From Lacisediminihabitans sp046156175 (lineage in GTDB: Bacteria > Actinomycetota > Actinomycetes > Actinomycetales > Microbacteriaceae), in contig NZ_JAYLVL010000002.1 in assembly GCF_046156175.1 (NCBI RefSeq), positions 434,001-498,000 on the forward strand: a DNA stretch of 64,000 bases, given 5' to 3'. The position numbers were made by a program, and so were the translations under genes. Position 1 is the stretch's first letter. Each line of letters starts with the position of its first letter. The notes beneath the pieces are model-generated. The model was not told the DNA's origin. It was given only the letters and a program-made list of their open reading frames with translations, and did no database searches. Positions 1 through 9,310 of this stretch are shown here, in pieces.

Positions 1-1507
1 CCTGGCCGTACTGGTCCGTCACGGTGTAGGTGAAGCTGTCGGTGCCGGAGAAGTTGGCCGCCGGGGAGTAGGTCACCGTGTTACCGACACCGCTGCCGGT
101 GATGACCGCGATGCCGTTGGCCGGGGTGGACACCGCGGTCACGCTGAGCCCCGTGCCGGTGTCGTTCGTGAGCACGCCGATGTTCACCGGTGTCGCGGTG
201 GTGGTGACCGCGGCCGGGTAGGTGGTGGAGGCGGTGTCGTTGACGGCTTTGATAGCGGTCGGAGCGACGGTGGTCGTGACGCTCGCGGTGTTGTTCGAGA
301 GGTCGGTGTCGGCTTCGTTGCCGGTGACCTTCGCGGTGTTCTTGAGGGTGGCGAATCCGTTGGGAGCCGTGGCCTTCACGGTGATGACGACGCTCGCTCC
401 TACGGCGAGCGCCCCGCTCGTACAGTCGAGGTTCGATCCCGCGATGGTGCAGTTCGCGTTCGTGGAGGTAGCCGTCACCGCGGAGATGCCGCTCGGCAGG
501 GCGTCCTGCACGACGAAGCCGGAGCTGAGCCCGGGGCCGGCGTTGTTGACGGTGATGGTCCAGGTGACCTGCGTCGCGACGAGCACGGCGGCCGGCCCGG
601 TCTTCGTGATCGAGAGGTTGGCGGGAAGGCTCAGGCAGTTCGTCGCGTCACTCCGCGCGTTCGCCGGGGTGGTGATCGCCGTTCCGACGAGGGCAAGAGT
701 CGGTGCCGCGGAGGTGGAGTTGGTCACCGCGACCTGGTACATCGTCGCGGCCGTCGAGATGAAGGCGAGGTTGCCGTTGTTCATCGCGAACACCGATCCG
801 TACCCGTTCACGGGGATGATCGTCGACGTGATCGTCGTGACGTTTCCAGAGAAGTCGATGCGGTAGAAGTTGCTGTTGGTGTTGTAGTCGTGAGCCCAGA
901 GGTAGCCGTCCTTGACCGCGAGGTCTGCGAAGCGGATGTTCGGGATCGTGATCGTCGTGCGGGTGAGGTTGGCGCCAGTAGCGAGGTTCGCGATCTTGTA
1001 GATGGTGGTTGTGCCCGCGTTGCCGTTGGCCACGTAGTAGTTGCCCGCGTTGTCGAAGGTGCCGCTGTCCCACAGCGCGTTCGGCGCGGTGCCGAGCGCC
1101 GGGTTGGCGGCGAAGGTGGCGACGATGTTGCCGGTGCTGTCGATCCGCACGATCGAGCCGTTGATCAGGGTGCCGTAGAGGAAGTTGTCCGCAGGGTTGA
1201 AGGCGAGGGCGTTGTAGTTGGTGGTGGTGGTGGCCTGGTTCGGGCCGAAGGCGGTGAAGGTGGAGCTGCCATCGGAGTTGTAGGTGCCCTTGTAGAGCTG
1301 GGTGCTCGTGCCGGAGCTGGGGCCGTACTGGGCGAAGAAGGTGGGAACGACGCAGTCGAACTTGAGTCCGGCGCCGTCGGCGACCGCAGCCTGCGGCGTG
1401 GCGACGACCTCGGAGACGACCGTTATGCCGAAGACGGCGATGCTGAGCGCAAGGGTCGCCGCAAGAAAGCGGGTGAGGAGCGCTGAACTTCGGGTCGCGA
1501 TAGTCAC
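1..1507 (-). CDS. Secreted DUF11 / cadherin-like repeat protein (3' end beyond left edge)
   Basis: The reading frame is open from a GTG at 1507 to the left edge, giving at least 502 residues. The first ~45 residues form a signal peptide: basic start, hydrophobic core, then an Ala-rich cleavage region. Next comes a beta-propeller-like stretch with NGSIVRID and DLAVKDGYLWAHDY, then a DUF11 domain starting at LSITKTGPAAV (about residues 300-410), then a cadherin/VCBS-like tandem domain ending the window with GTDSFTYTVTDQYGQ. These domains are typical of actinobacterial cell-surface or secreted proteins; the true length and any C-terminal anchor lie outside the window. GTG 1507 is chosen because the signal peptide follows directly; an AAAGG lies just upstream. 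It shares the DUF11 domain with the giant protein at 43126-50280. Function unknown. Confidence 0.8.
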   Translation of the reverse strand, partial: MTIATRSSALLTRFLAATLALSIAVFGITVVSEVVATPQAAVADGAGLKFDCVVPTFFAQYGPSSGTSTQLYKGTYNSDGSSTFTAFGPNQATTTTNYNALAFNPADNFLYGTLINGSIVRIDSTGNIVATFAANPALGTAPNALWDSGTFDNAGNYYVANGNAGTTTIYKIANLATGANLTRTTITIPNIRFADLAVKDGYLWAHDYNTNSNFYRIDFSGNVTTITSTIIPVNGYGSVFAMNNGNLAFISTAATMYQVAVTNSTSAAPTLALVGTAITTPANARSDATNCLSLPANLSITKTGPAAVLVATQVTWTITVNNAGPGLSSGFVVQDALPSGISAVTATSTNANCTIAGSNLDCTSGALAVGASVVITVKATAPNGFATLKNTAKVTGNEADTDLSNNTASVTTTVAPTAIKAVNDTASTTYPAAVTTTATPVNIGVLTNDTGTGLSVTAVSTPANGIAVITGSGVGNTVTYSPAANFSGTDSFTYTVTDQYGQ

Positions 1508-1715
1508 TTGACTATGCCTTTCGGGTATTCCCCGACGCGGGTGAGGCGTCGAGCAGAATCCACCTCCCTGGGCGGGGAAACGGACAATTCGGGTGTGCTG
1601 CAGGCAGAGCGCGGCAGAGAGTCGGCCGACGTCACCGTCGGCCAGATAGCCCCCAACCACCTACGAGCCTATTGACGGCGCCGCGCGGCGACACTCCCCA
1701 ATGCGGGTGTCGTCA

Positions 1716-1745
1716 AATAACTTGCACACTGTTGTGCAAGTTATT
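1716..1745. promoter_or_regulatory. Perfect inverted repeat, probable TetR autoregulatory operator
   Basis: AATAACTTGCACA at 1716-1728 and its exact complement at 1733-1745 are separated by CTGT. This 13-bp two-arm palindrome ends 11 bp before the ATG of the TetR gene at 1757, the usual position and shape of a TetR-family operator. A weak promoter fits on top of it: TTGCAC at 1722-1727, then 17 bp, then TACACT at 1745-1750. That would start transcription at or next to the ATG, so the mRNA may be leaderless; the promoter assignment is inference. Confidence 0.7.
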
Positions 1746-1756
1746 ACACTGGAGCC

Positions 1757-2440
1757 ATGTCCACCCCTTCTCCGCTGCGCGCACCGCGCCGCGATGCCGC
1801 CGAGAATCGCGAGTCCCTCCTCGCCGCGGCACGTGTCGTCTTCAACCACGATCCCTCCGCCTCGCTCGAGGCAGTGGCCGCGCAGGCGGGTCTCAGCCGA
1901 CGGTCGGTCTACGGGCATTTCGCCAATCGCGAGGAGCTGCTGCTGGAGCTCGTGACTACCGGCGCGCGCCGGGTGGCCACCGCGCTGGAGTCGGTGACCC
2001 ATCCCGATCCCCTCGTGCGCCTCGCCCTGATCGCCTCGAACCTCTGGCGCGAGGTGGAGAGCGTTCGCGCGATGGCGCTGGTCGCCGTTCGTGGCCCACT
2101 CGCGGCCCACACCGCCGCGACGCTGGGGGCGATCCGGGCGAACGTGCGCGCCGCGATCGCCGAGGGGCAGGCGGATGACTCGATGCGAACAGACCTTGCG
2201 GTCGAGCGCCTCGCCCGGCTGGTGGAAGACACCGCGCTCGTCGTGCTCGAAGACTCGACGGAGCATCCGCTCGGCGCGCAGGAGGGCGACCGCCTCGCCA
2301 TGCTGATGACCCTTGCCGTCGTCGGCCTCGGCTGGCGCGAAGCCGGCACCTTCATCGACGGGCGGCCGGAGCTCGCCTGGCCCGCAGCCACCGAACTAGA
2401 AACCGAATCCGATCGAGAAACAGAGACGGTGCCAGAGTGA
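1757..2440 (+). CDS. TetR/AcrR family transcriptional regulator
   Basis: 227 residues. The N-terminal helix-turn-helix is clear: ENRESLLAAARVVF, then ASLEAVAAQAGLSRRSVYGHF, then NREELLLELV at about residues 16-65, followed by an all-helical ligand-binding part of usual TetR length. ATG 1757 lies just behind a perfect palindrome, so it probably represses its own operon. Its stop overlaps the ATG of the next gene by one base (TGATG), and that gene in turn overlaps the YhgE/Pip gene, so the three are likely co-transcribed. By analogy with other TetR-transporter pairs it probably senses a compound handled by the membrane protein. No ribosome site of note is seen upstream, consistent with a leaderless transcript. 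Confidence 0.9.
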   Translation: MSTPSPLRAPRRDAAENRESLLAAARVVFNHDPSASLEAVAAQAGLSRRSVYGHFANREELLLELVTTGARRVATALESVTHPDPLVRLALIASNLWREVESVRAMALVAVRGPLAAHTAATLGAIRANVRAAIAEGQADDSMRTDLAVERLARLVEDTALVVLEDSTEHPLGAQEGDRLAMLMTLAVVGLGWREAGTFIDGRPELAWPAATELETESDRETETVPE

Positions 2441-3144
2441 TGCGCGTAGAACTCCAACAGGCCGCCATCGGGCGCGGTCTCGGTGCTTCGGTGCCCGCTC
2501 TCGACGTGATCGTCGACGGACCGGTTCCCATCGTCATTGCCGTCCAGACCGATGAACGCCCGATGCTGGTGTCGATGCTCCTTGCCGGCCGGGTGCGGTG
2601 CGACTCCGGGCGAGTGCTCGTCGACGGAAAGGAGGATGCCGACCAGCTTCGTCGCCGGACGGCCCTCGTCGACACTCCGATCGTCGCCGAGCCGAGCGCC
2701 GGCATCGCCCTCACGACCATCGTCGCCGAGGATTTCTCCTTCGCCGGTTTGCGCACCTCCGGGCGGGCAGTGCGCAGCTTTCTCACCGACCACGGGATGG
2801 CCGACTTCGCCTCTCTCCCGGTGCGCGCGCTGCCCCCGGCCGACCGCATCCGCCTTTTCAGCGAACTGGCCGTGCTGCGTGCGGGAGTCGACGGCATCAT
2901 CGTCACCTCACCGGAGCGTCACGGCGGCGCACCCGCCGAGTGGTTCGGGCACCTGGTGGCCCTTGCCGAGCGTGGCGTGACCGTGACCATCGTCACCGAC
3001 TACGCCACGGCCGAGATCCTCATCGGCCTCGGGGCACGGGACGGCGCAGCGCCGGAAGCCCCACCCGAACAAGAAACAGAAGAAGCGGAAGCAGAGCCCT
3101 TCCTGCCCTCCCCCACGGATTCCCCGGAAAGCGACCTGTCGTGA
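2440..3144 (+). CDS. ABC-ATPase-like protein lacking Walker A, signature and Walker B motifs
   Basis: 234 residues. The chain follows the order of an ABC ATPase, but every nucleotide-binding motif is replaced. Where Walker A should be the sequence reads IAVQTDERPMLVSMLLAG, followed by the normal-looking DSGRVLVDG; the signature region reads RALPPADRIRLFSELAVLR; the Walker B region reads VDGIIVTSPE; the H-loop region reads GVTVTIVTDYATAE. It therefore probably cannot hydrolyse ATP in the usual way. The C-terminal ~30 residues are Glu/Pro rich. ATG 2440 overlaps the TetR stop by one base (GTG 2437 is an alternative), and its stop overlaps the GTG of the YhgE/Pip gene. Context suggests an accessory partner of that membrane protein. 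Fold assignment is by eye. Confidence 0.75.
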   Translation: MRVELQQAAIGRGLGASVPALDVIVDGPVPIVIAVQTDERPMLVSMLLAGRVRCDSGRVLVDGKEDADQLRRRTALVDTPIVAEPSAGIALTTIVAEDFSFAGLRTSGRAVRSFLTDHGMADFASLPVRALPPADRIRLFSELAVLRAGVDGIIVTSPERHGGAPAEWFGHLVALAERGVTVTIVTDYATAEILIGLGARDGAAPEAPPEQETEEAEAEPFLPSPTDSPESDLS

Positions 3145-5039
3145 AGATCTCCCCTCTCATCCGCGCCGAATTCGCGCGCCTCACCTCGAGCCGCATCGGA
3201 ATCGCATCCCTGATCGCCCTCATGACGGTGCCGCTCGTCTACGGCGGCCTCTACCTCTGGGGCAACCAGGACCCGTATTCGAGCCTCGACAAGGTGCCCG
3301 CCGCGCTCGTCGTGCAGGATATCGGAACCACTGTCGACGGCACGGCGACCAACTACGGCGAGAAGGCCGCGAAGTCCCTGCTGAAAGACGAGAGGTTCGG
3401 CTGGGTCGAGGCGACCGCCGCGCAGGCGGCTGCGGGCGTGAAGAACGGCACCTATGACTTCGGCATCACCTTCCCGTCGGACTTCTCCGCCCGGCTCTCC
3501 TCCGGATCCGGTGACAGCCCACGGTCCGCCGAATTGAAGGTCACCACCGATGACACGAACAGCTACCTCTCCACGACCATCGCCAAGCAGGCCGCCGAGG
3601 CCGTGCGGGTGGAGATCGCCAAGGAGGTCGGCGCAGAGGCTTCCCTCACCCTGCTCGCCGCGGTGGGCGACCTCCGTGACGGGCTGGTGAAAGCCGACGA
3701 GGGAGCGAAAACGCTGGCGGATGGCGCGGCCTCGGCCGCGACCGGGGCGGCGTCTCTCAGCTCCGGCAGCTCGACCCTCGCCGGCGGAGCGGCGTCCCTC
3801 TCGAGCGGAATCGCCCGGCTCGACGCGAAGGCCTCGAGCCTGCCGTCCTCGGCCACACAGCTCAGCAGCGGCGCGTCGAGCGTGTCGTCAGGGGCGGCGG
3901 CGGCATCCTCCGGCAGCACGACGCTCGCCGGCAAGGCGTCCCAGGTGGCTACCCTCGCCGCCGGAACCCGATCCCAGGTGGCCGTCGAGCTCGCCGACGC
4001 GGGAGTTGACCCGACCGTCGCCGCGACGGTGGACGCCCAGCTTGCCGCGGTCTCCGGCGCGACCGCCCAGATCGGCGCGGGAACCTCGTCACTCTCCACG
4101 AGTCTCGGCACTCTCGCCGCCGGTGCGGCGCAGGTCTCGGCTGGTGCCGCGACCCTGAAGGCCTCAGCCCCGGCCCTCTCTTCCGCGGTGCATTCGGCCG
4201 CGACCGGGGCCGCGAGTCTCTCGAGCGGAGCCGCCGAGCTGGCGAGCGGGGCATCCGCTCTCGGCAGTGGCACGGCCGAGCTGGCGAGCGGATCGGCGAC
4301 GCTCGAGAGCTCGCTCTCCGACGCCGTCACCCAGGTTCCCGTCACCACGGCCGCCGGTCGCCAGGCGACAGCGGATCTCATCGCCAACCCGCTCGCAGTG
4401 AAACAGAGCGCGATCACGCAGGCGGCCAACTACGGAGCCGGTCTCGCACCCTTCTTCCTCGCCCTGGCGTCGTGGATCGGCATCTACGCGCTCTTCCTGC
4501 TGGTGCGACCGCTCTCGCGCCGGGCCCTGACGGCGGTGCGCCGCCCGATCCGCACCACTCTTGCCGGCTGGCTCACGCCCGCCATGCTCGGGGTCGTGCA
4601 GATGGTCGCGCTCTTCGCGTTGGTGACCCTCGCCCTGCACCTGCCCGTGGCGGACCCGGTGGGCCTCATCGCCTTCATGGCCTTCGTCGCGATGACCTTC
4701 GCCGCGATCGTGCTCGCCCTCAACGTGCTGCTCGGAAGCGTCGGGCAGTTTCTCGCGTTGGTCTTCATGGTGGTGCAACTGGTGACCGCCGGCGGAACCT
4801 TCCCGTGGCAGACCCTTCCCGGTCCGCTCGCCGCGCTGCACCAGGCGCTGCCGATGAGTCATGCGGTGGATGGCATCCGCCAACTCATGTACGGCGGGCT
4901 GAGCTCGAGCGTCTGGTCATCCATCCTGCCGCTCGTGCTCTGGCTGGTCGGCTCGCTCGTGGTCTCTGTGCTCGGCGCGATGCGTCAGGGGCGGTTCCGC
5001 ATCCTGCGGGAGCTTCGACAGTCACCGATCGGGGCGTGA
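3141..5039 (+). CDS. YhgE/Pip domain membrane protein (ABC-2 permease-like)
   Basis: 632 residues from GTG 3141, which overlaps the preceding stop (GTGA). One membrane segment near residues 18-36 is followed by a ~390-residue extracytoplasmic region and then five or six membrane segments from about residue 433, ending in an ABC-2-like helix set. The extracellular part carries many short repeats of the type L-S-S-G-A/S-x-x-L (for example GAASLSSGAAELASG), expected to form a long helical or coiled structure as in the phage-infection protein family. This family is linked to phage adsorption and to export, including in operons with TetR regulators. Together with the ATPase-like protein it may form an unusual transporter. 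The substrate is unknown. Confidence 0.88.
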   Translation: MKISPLIRAEFARLTSSRIGIASLIALMTVPLVYGGLYLWGNQDPYSSLDKVPAALVVQDIGTTVDGTATNYGEKAAKSLLKDERFGWVEATAAQAAAGVKNGTYDFGITFPSDFSARLSSGSGDSPRSAELKVTTDDTNSYLSTTIAKQAAEAVRVEIAKEVGAEASLTLLAAVGDLRDGLVKADEGAKTLADGAASAATGAASLSSGSSTLAGGAASLSSGIARLDAKASSLPSSATQLSSGASSVSSGAAAASSGSTTLAGKASQVATLAAGTRSQVAVELADAGVDPTVAATVDAQLAAVSGATAQIGAGTSSLSTSLGTLAAGAAQVSAGAATLKASAPALSSAVHSAATGAASLSSGAAELASGASALGSGTAELASGSATLESSLSDAVTQVPVTTAAGRQATADLIANPLAVKQSAITQAANYGAGLAPFFLALASWIGIYALFLLVRPLSRRALTAVRRPIRTTLAGWLTPAMLGVVQMVALFALVTLALHLPVADPVGLIAFMAFVAMTFAAIVLALNVLLGSVGQFLALVFMVVQLVTAGGTFPWQTLPGPLAALHQALPMSHAVDGIRQLMYGGLSSSVWSSILPLVLWLVGSLVVSVLGAMRQGRFRILRELRQSPIGA

Positions 5040-5092
5040 GCCGACACGGGCGGAATTGCCACCCGGGCCGGGCAGCCTGAGGCCGGACAGGC

Positions 5093-5728
5093 TCAGAATT
5101 TGGCGTGCTGCGTGATCCAGGCGTGCATAGCCACGGCGGCCGCAGCGGAGGCGTTGAGGCTGCGGGTGGATCCGAACTGGCTGATCTCCACGATGTGCGA
5201 CGCGGCGGCGATCGCTTCAGCGCTGAGGCCCGGACCCTCCTGCCCGAACAGCAGGATGCAGGCCGGCGCGAAGGAGAAGGTCTCGATGATTACCGAGCCG
5301 GGCACGTTGTCGATGGCGATGATCGGGAGTGCGGCGTCCGCGGCCCAGCCGGCGAAGCCCGCGACATCCGGGTGGTAGAGCACGTGCTGGTAGCGGTCGG
5401 TCACCATGGCGCCGCGCTTGTTCCAACGTTTGCGGCCGATGATGTGCACGGTGTCGGCCCCGAACGCGTTCGCGCTGCGCACGATCGAGCCGATGTTCAT
5501 GTCGTGCTGCCAGTTCTCGATCGCCACATGGAACGGATGCCGCGACTCGTCGAGATCCGCGACGATCGCCTCCATCGTCCAATAGCGGTAGCGATCGACG
5601 ACGTTGCGTGAGTCGCCCTTCTCGAGCAGCTCGGGATCGTAGCGGGAGTCATCCGGAAGCTCGCCCATCCAGGGACCGACGCCGTTTGTAGTGAGCTCGA
5701 CGCTGGGGTTGGGCTCTGGGGACGTCAC
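5093..5728 (-). CDS. TrmH/SpoU family RNA methyltransferase
   Basis: 211 residues from GTG 5728. SPOUT-family motifs are in order: NIGSIVRSANAFGAD (motif 1, near residue 78), ILLFGQEGPGLS (motif 2) and STRSLNASAAAAVAM (motif 3), with the conserved Arg of motif 1 and Asn of motif 3. It should transfer a methyl group from S-adenosylmethionine to ribose 2'-OH of a tRNA or rRNA; the exact target cannot be told. The frame stays open far upstream of 5728, but that extension is low-complexity and lies antisense to the photolyase-like gene, so it is not used. An ATG further inside, before GELPDD, is an alternative start. It is convergent with the YhgE/Pip gene. Confidence 0.87.
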   Translation of the reverse strand: MTSPEPNPSVELTTNGVGPWMGELPDDSRYDPELLEKGDSRNVVDRYRYWTMEAIVADLDESRHPFHVAIENWQHDMNIGSIVRSANAFGADTVHIIGRKRWNKRGAMVTDRYQHVLYHPDVAGFAGWAADAALPIIAIDNVPGSVIIETFSFAPACILLFGQEGPGLSAEAIAAASHIVEISQFGSTRSLNASAAAAVAMHAWITQHAKF

Positions 5729-5969
5729 TCCGTCAGGGTAGCCGGGATCCTTCGCCGCGATTGTTGTTGGGGAGGTGTTGGTCGGGGCAATGCGACTCGG
5801 CGTGCCACTCGTTGGTGCATGCGCGGTCGATGGTGCCGCACCCGGTTCTCCGCACTCGGTTGTCTGCACCCCCGCGGTCCACCGGCTCGTGCGTGCCGGG
5901 TGCTCACCCGGCTCGTTCGCGCCCGGTTCCCCGAGCCCGCGGATCGAGGCGCAGGGCAGGGCGGCACGA

Positions 5970-6155
5970 AGCCCGGCGGGGGATGTGGTGATCGGCGATA
6001 TTGCCCGCGAGGCTGTGAGCGAGGTGCTCGAGTTGTTGCGCGCGACCGGCGTGGAGTCGAGTGGCGCGATCGCGCTCGACGAGGTCGCGCTGTCGCTCTC
6101 CCCCGACAACGTGCCCTCGGGAGCCGTGCGGAGAGGGCTGCTGCTGACAAGCTGA
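5970..6155 (+). pseudogene. Possible N-terminal remnant of a DUF389 membrane protein
   Basis: The frame reads AARSPAGDVVIGDIAREAVS and continues with EVLELLRATGVESSGAIALDE, ending in a stop at 6153-6155. From memory this resembles the soluble N-terminal segment of DUF389 proteins (a GDVV..DVAREAA..VL..LR..G pattern). The membrane domain that should follow is absent, and the upstream part (5729-5970) shows no matching start. The stretch from 5729 to 6241 otherwise holds no convincing gene. The match is by eye only and a short unrelated ORF is possible. Confidence 0.38.
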
Positions 6156-6157
6156 CG

Positions 6158-6188
6158 AAAGGACTTCGGCCAACGGCCGGGGTCCTTT
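6158..6188 (+). terminator. Hairpin terminator-like structure
   Basis: AAAGGAC at 6158-6164 pairs with GTCCTTT at 6182-6188, and inside it CGGCC (6167-6171) pairs with GGCCG (6175-6179). The stem ends in TTT but has no long T run. It lies directly after the stop of the DUF389-like fragment and before the photolyase-like gene, and may be the old terminator of that decayed gene. Confidence 0.55.
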
Positions 6189-6241
6189 CTCGCGCTGCAG
6201 TCCACAGCAACTCTCCTGACAGACGATGGATGATGGGGGCG

Positions 6242-7450
6242 ATGTTTACTCCCACCCGAGCCGCGGGACTTGAAGTCCTCGCCGATTTCGTCCCCCGTGC
6301 CGGGCACGATTATGCGCGCGACCGTAACCACGACAGCGGGCCCTCCCGCACCAACGTTTCTGGTCTCTCCCCCTACCTCCGCCACAGGCTCGTGACCGAG
6401 CGCGAGGTGGTGGCGGCCGTGCTCCAGCGGCATCCGCTCGGCTCGTGCGAGAAATTCGTGCAGGAGGTCTTCTGGCGCAGCTACTGGAAGGGATGGCTCG
6501 AACAACGTCCCGAGGTGTGGCGGTGGTATCGCCGTGACCTGGCAGAACTCGAGCTCTCCGGCGACTACCCGTCCGCCGACTACGAAGCGGCCATCGCCGG
6601 GCGCACCGGCATCGACGCGATGGATGCCTGGGTGCACGAACTCATCGACACCGGGTACCTGCACAACCACACCCGCATGTGGTTCGCGAGCATCTGGATC
6701 TTCACCCTTGGCCTGCCCTGGCAGCTCGGCGCGGACTTCTTCTATCGACACCTTCTCGACGGGGATGCCGCGTCGAACACGCTCTCCTGGCGCTGGGTCG
6801 CCGGGCTCCAGACCGCGGGCAAGACCTATCTCGCGACGGCGTCGAACATCGCTCGCTACACCGACGGGCGGTTCTCGCCCCTGGGGCTTGCGACATCTGC
6901 CCGGGCGCTCGTGGAGGATCCGCTTCCGTCTCCACAGGGCATCGCGCCGGTGGAGTCCGCTGCGGTCGAAGGGCGCGTCGGGCTGCTCCTGCATGAGGAG
7001 GATCTTGACGCGGTGAGCCTCCTCGACGAGCACCCGGGACTCGCCCCACAACGGCTCGTAGCGGTCGCCGGATACGCGGATCCGGATGCTCGATCGCCAC
7101 TGGGCGCATCGCATGCTGTTCGTCGATTCACGGCGTCCGCGCTCGAGGACGGGGTCAGGCGGGCGTCCAGTCTCTTCGGACAACCCGGTCGGGTTCTGCA
7201 GGACGCCTTCTCGTCGACGGTGCTCGAGTGGGCGGCATCCGAAGGCCTCGATGCCGTTGTCGTGCCGTACGCTCCGGTGGGCCCGGTGCAGGAACGGATG
7301 CTGATGCTGAAGGCCGCGCTCGCGTCAGAGGCCGTGGCGCTCACGTCGGTCCGGCGACGCTGGGATACCCTCGCCTGGCCGCATGCGGCGCGGGGCTTCT
7401 TCCCCTTTCGCGAGCAGATTCCCGGGCTGTTGCGCCAGCAGGGTCTGTAG
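6242..7450 (+). CDS. Photolyase/cryptochrome-like FAD-binding protein with the usual N-terminal domain missing
   Basis: 402 residues. The N-terminal part is the helical FAD-binding domain of the photolyase/cryptochrome superfamily: SPYLRHRLVTEREVV, EKFVQEVFWRSYWKGWLE, HNHTRMWFASIW, then NTLSWRWVAGLQTAGKTYLA. The ~140-residue alpha/beta antenna domain that normally precedes it is absent. Instead, residues ~235-402 form an alpha/beta-looking region (GLLLHEEDLDAVSLL, GLDAVVVPYAPVGPVQERM) ending in WPHAARGFFPFREQIPGLL. Short photolyase-like proteins are reported to act on UV lesions in single-stranded DNA, but this activity is not shown here. ATG 6242 is chosen to match the family start FTPTRAAGLE; ATG 6230 and 6233 are in frame. 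Confidence 0.85.
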   Translation: MFTPTRAAGLEVLADFVPRAGHDYARDRNHDSGPSRTNVSGLSPYLRHRLVTEREVVAAVLQRHPLGSCEKFVQEVFWRSYWKGWLEQRPEVWRWYRRDLAELELSGDYPSADYEAAIAGRTGIDAMDAWVHELIDTGYLHNHTRMWFASIWIFTLGLPWQLGADFFYRHLLDGDAASNTLSWRWVAGLQTAGKTYLATASNIARYTDGRFSPLGLATSARALVEDPLPSPQGIAPVESAAVEGRVGLLLHEEDLDAVSLLDEHPGLAPQRLVAVAGYADPDARSPLGASHAVRRFTASALEDGVRRASSLFGQPGRVLQDAFSSTVLEWAASEGLDAVVVPYAPVGPVQERMLMLKAALASEAVALTSVRRRWDTLAWPHAARGFFPFREQIPGLLRQQGL

Positions 7451-7495
7451 ACCCGCGGCTGCGGATGGCGGGCCCCACCGGGAGATTGTTGCCCG

Positions 7496-8416
7496 TCACC
7501 CCAGCAGAGCCGCCACCACCACCAGCACCGGGATCGATCCGATCGTCGTGATGAGCACCGTGTCGCGGGCGATGATCTCCCCCCGGCTGTACCGCGAGGC
7601 GTAGTTGAACACGTTCTGGGCGGCGGGAAGCGCGGCGAGCGCCACCACCACGAACAGCGGATGCCCGTGCACGCCGAACACGAAACGCCCGAGTATCCAG
7701 GCCGCCACGGGCATCCCGACCAGCTTGATCGCGGATGCCACCAGCACGTCCCGCCGCCCGCTGCCCGCCTGAAGCAACTTCTGCCCGTGCAGCGACATCC
7801 CGAACGCGAGAAGCACGACCGGCACCGCAGCGCCGCCGAGTAACTCGAAAGGCTTGAGCACCGCGTCCGGCGGATGCCATCCCGTGACCGCCAGCACCAC
7901 CCCGAGCACGGATCCGATGATGAGCGGATTGCTGATCGGCTTCAGCAGCACCCGCCAGACCGACACCCGCCCGGTGGTGGTCACATCGAGGATCGTCAGC
8001 GCGACGGGCGCGAAGATGAGAAGTTGAAGCAGCACGACCGGGGCGGAATAGGCGGCGCTGCCCAGCACGTACACGGCCACCGGGATGCCGATGTTGTTGG
8101 CGTTCACGTACCCGGCACCCAGCGCCCCGACGACCATCTCCGGCACGTCGCGATGCCAGACGAAGCGCGCTATCGCCGTGTACGCGGCAAAAGCAAAGAG
8201 TGCCGCGACGAGCGACACCACCAGCAGGGAGGAGAACAAGACCGAGACCTTCGCCGACTCAAGCACCGTGAAGAGCAGGCAGGGCGAGAGTACGAAGAAC
8301 ACGATCCGGTTGAGCACAAAACCGGCGTTCGGGCCGAGGATCCCCAATCGGCCGACCAGGTAGCCGACCGCGATGATGAACCCGATGATGGCGAAACCGA
8401 CGAGTACTCCGGTCAT
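7496..8416 (-). CDS. AEC family transporter (auxin-efflux-carrier type)
   Basis: About 306 very hydrophobic residues with roughly ten membrane segments in two halves. Family-type elements are visible: the N-terminal GFIIAVGYLVGRLGILGP, the NANNIGIPVAVYVLG segment, ISNPLIIGSVLGVVL near the middle and ALPAAQNVFNYA near the C-terminus. These carriers move small organic anions such as dicarboxylates in bacteria; the substrate is not evident. The start is one of TTG 8422, ATG 8419 or ATG 8416; an AGGAG at about 8423-8427 gives the best spacing for ATG 8416. It is divergent from the HAD phosphatase gene at 8494. Confidence 0.88.
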   Translation of the reverse strand: MTGVLVGFAIIGFIIAVGYLVGRLGILGPNAGFVLNRIVFFVLSPCLLFTVLESAKVSVLFSSLLVVSLVAALFAFAAYTAIARFVWHRDVPEMVVGALGAGYVNANNIGIPVAVYVLGSAAYSAPVVLLQLLIFAPVALTILDVTTTGRVSVWRVLLKPISNPLIIGSVLGVVLAVTGWHPPDAVLKPFELLGGAAVPVVLLAFGMSLHGQKLLQAGSGRRDVLVASAIKLVGMPVAAWILGRFVFGVHGHPLFVVVALAALPAAQNVFNYASRYSRGEIIARDTVLITTIGSIPVLVVVAALLG

Positions 8417-8493
8417 CATCAACTCCTGTCGGCCGCTCGAGCGGCAGACAGCCGCGCCACGTGAAGGTTATCTGTGCTGGGTACTATGGGCGC

Positions 8494-9294
<801 letters not shown>

Positions 9295-9310
9295 CTCGCG
9301 GCTCGGGCTG

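Noticed and set aside
5729..7183. Extension of the TrmH-type gene upstream of 5728.
   Set aside because: The added ~480 residues run antisense to the photolyase-like gene and contain no conserved sequence.
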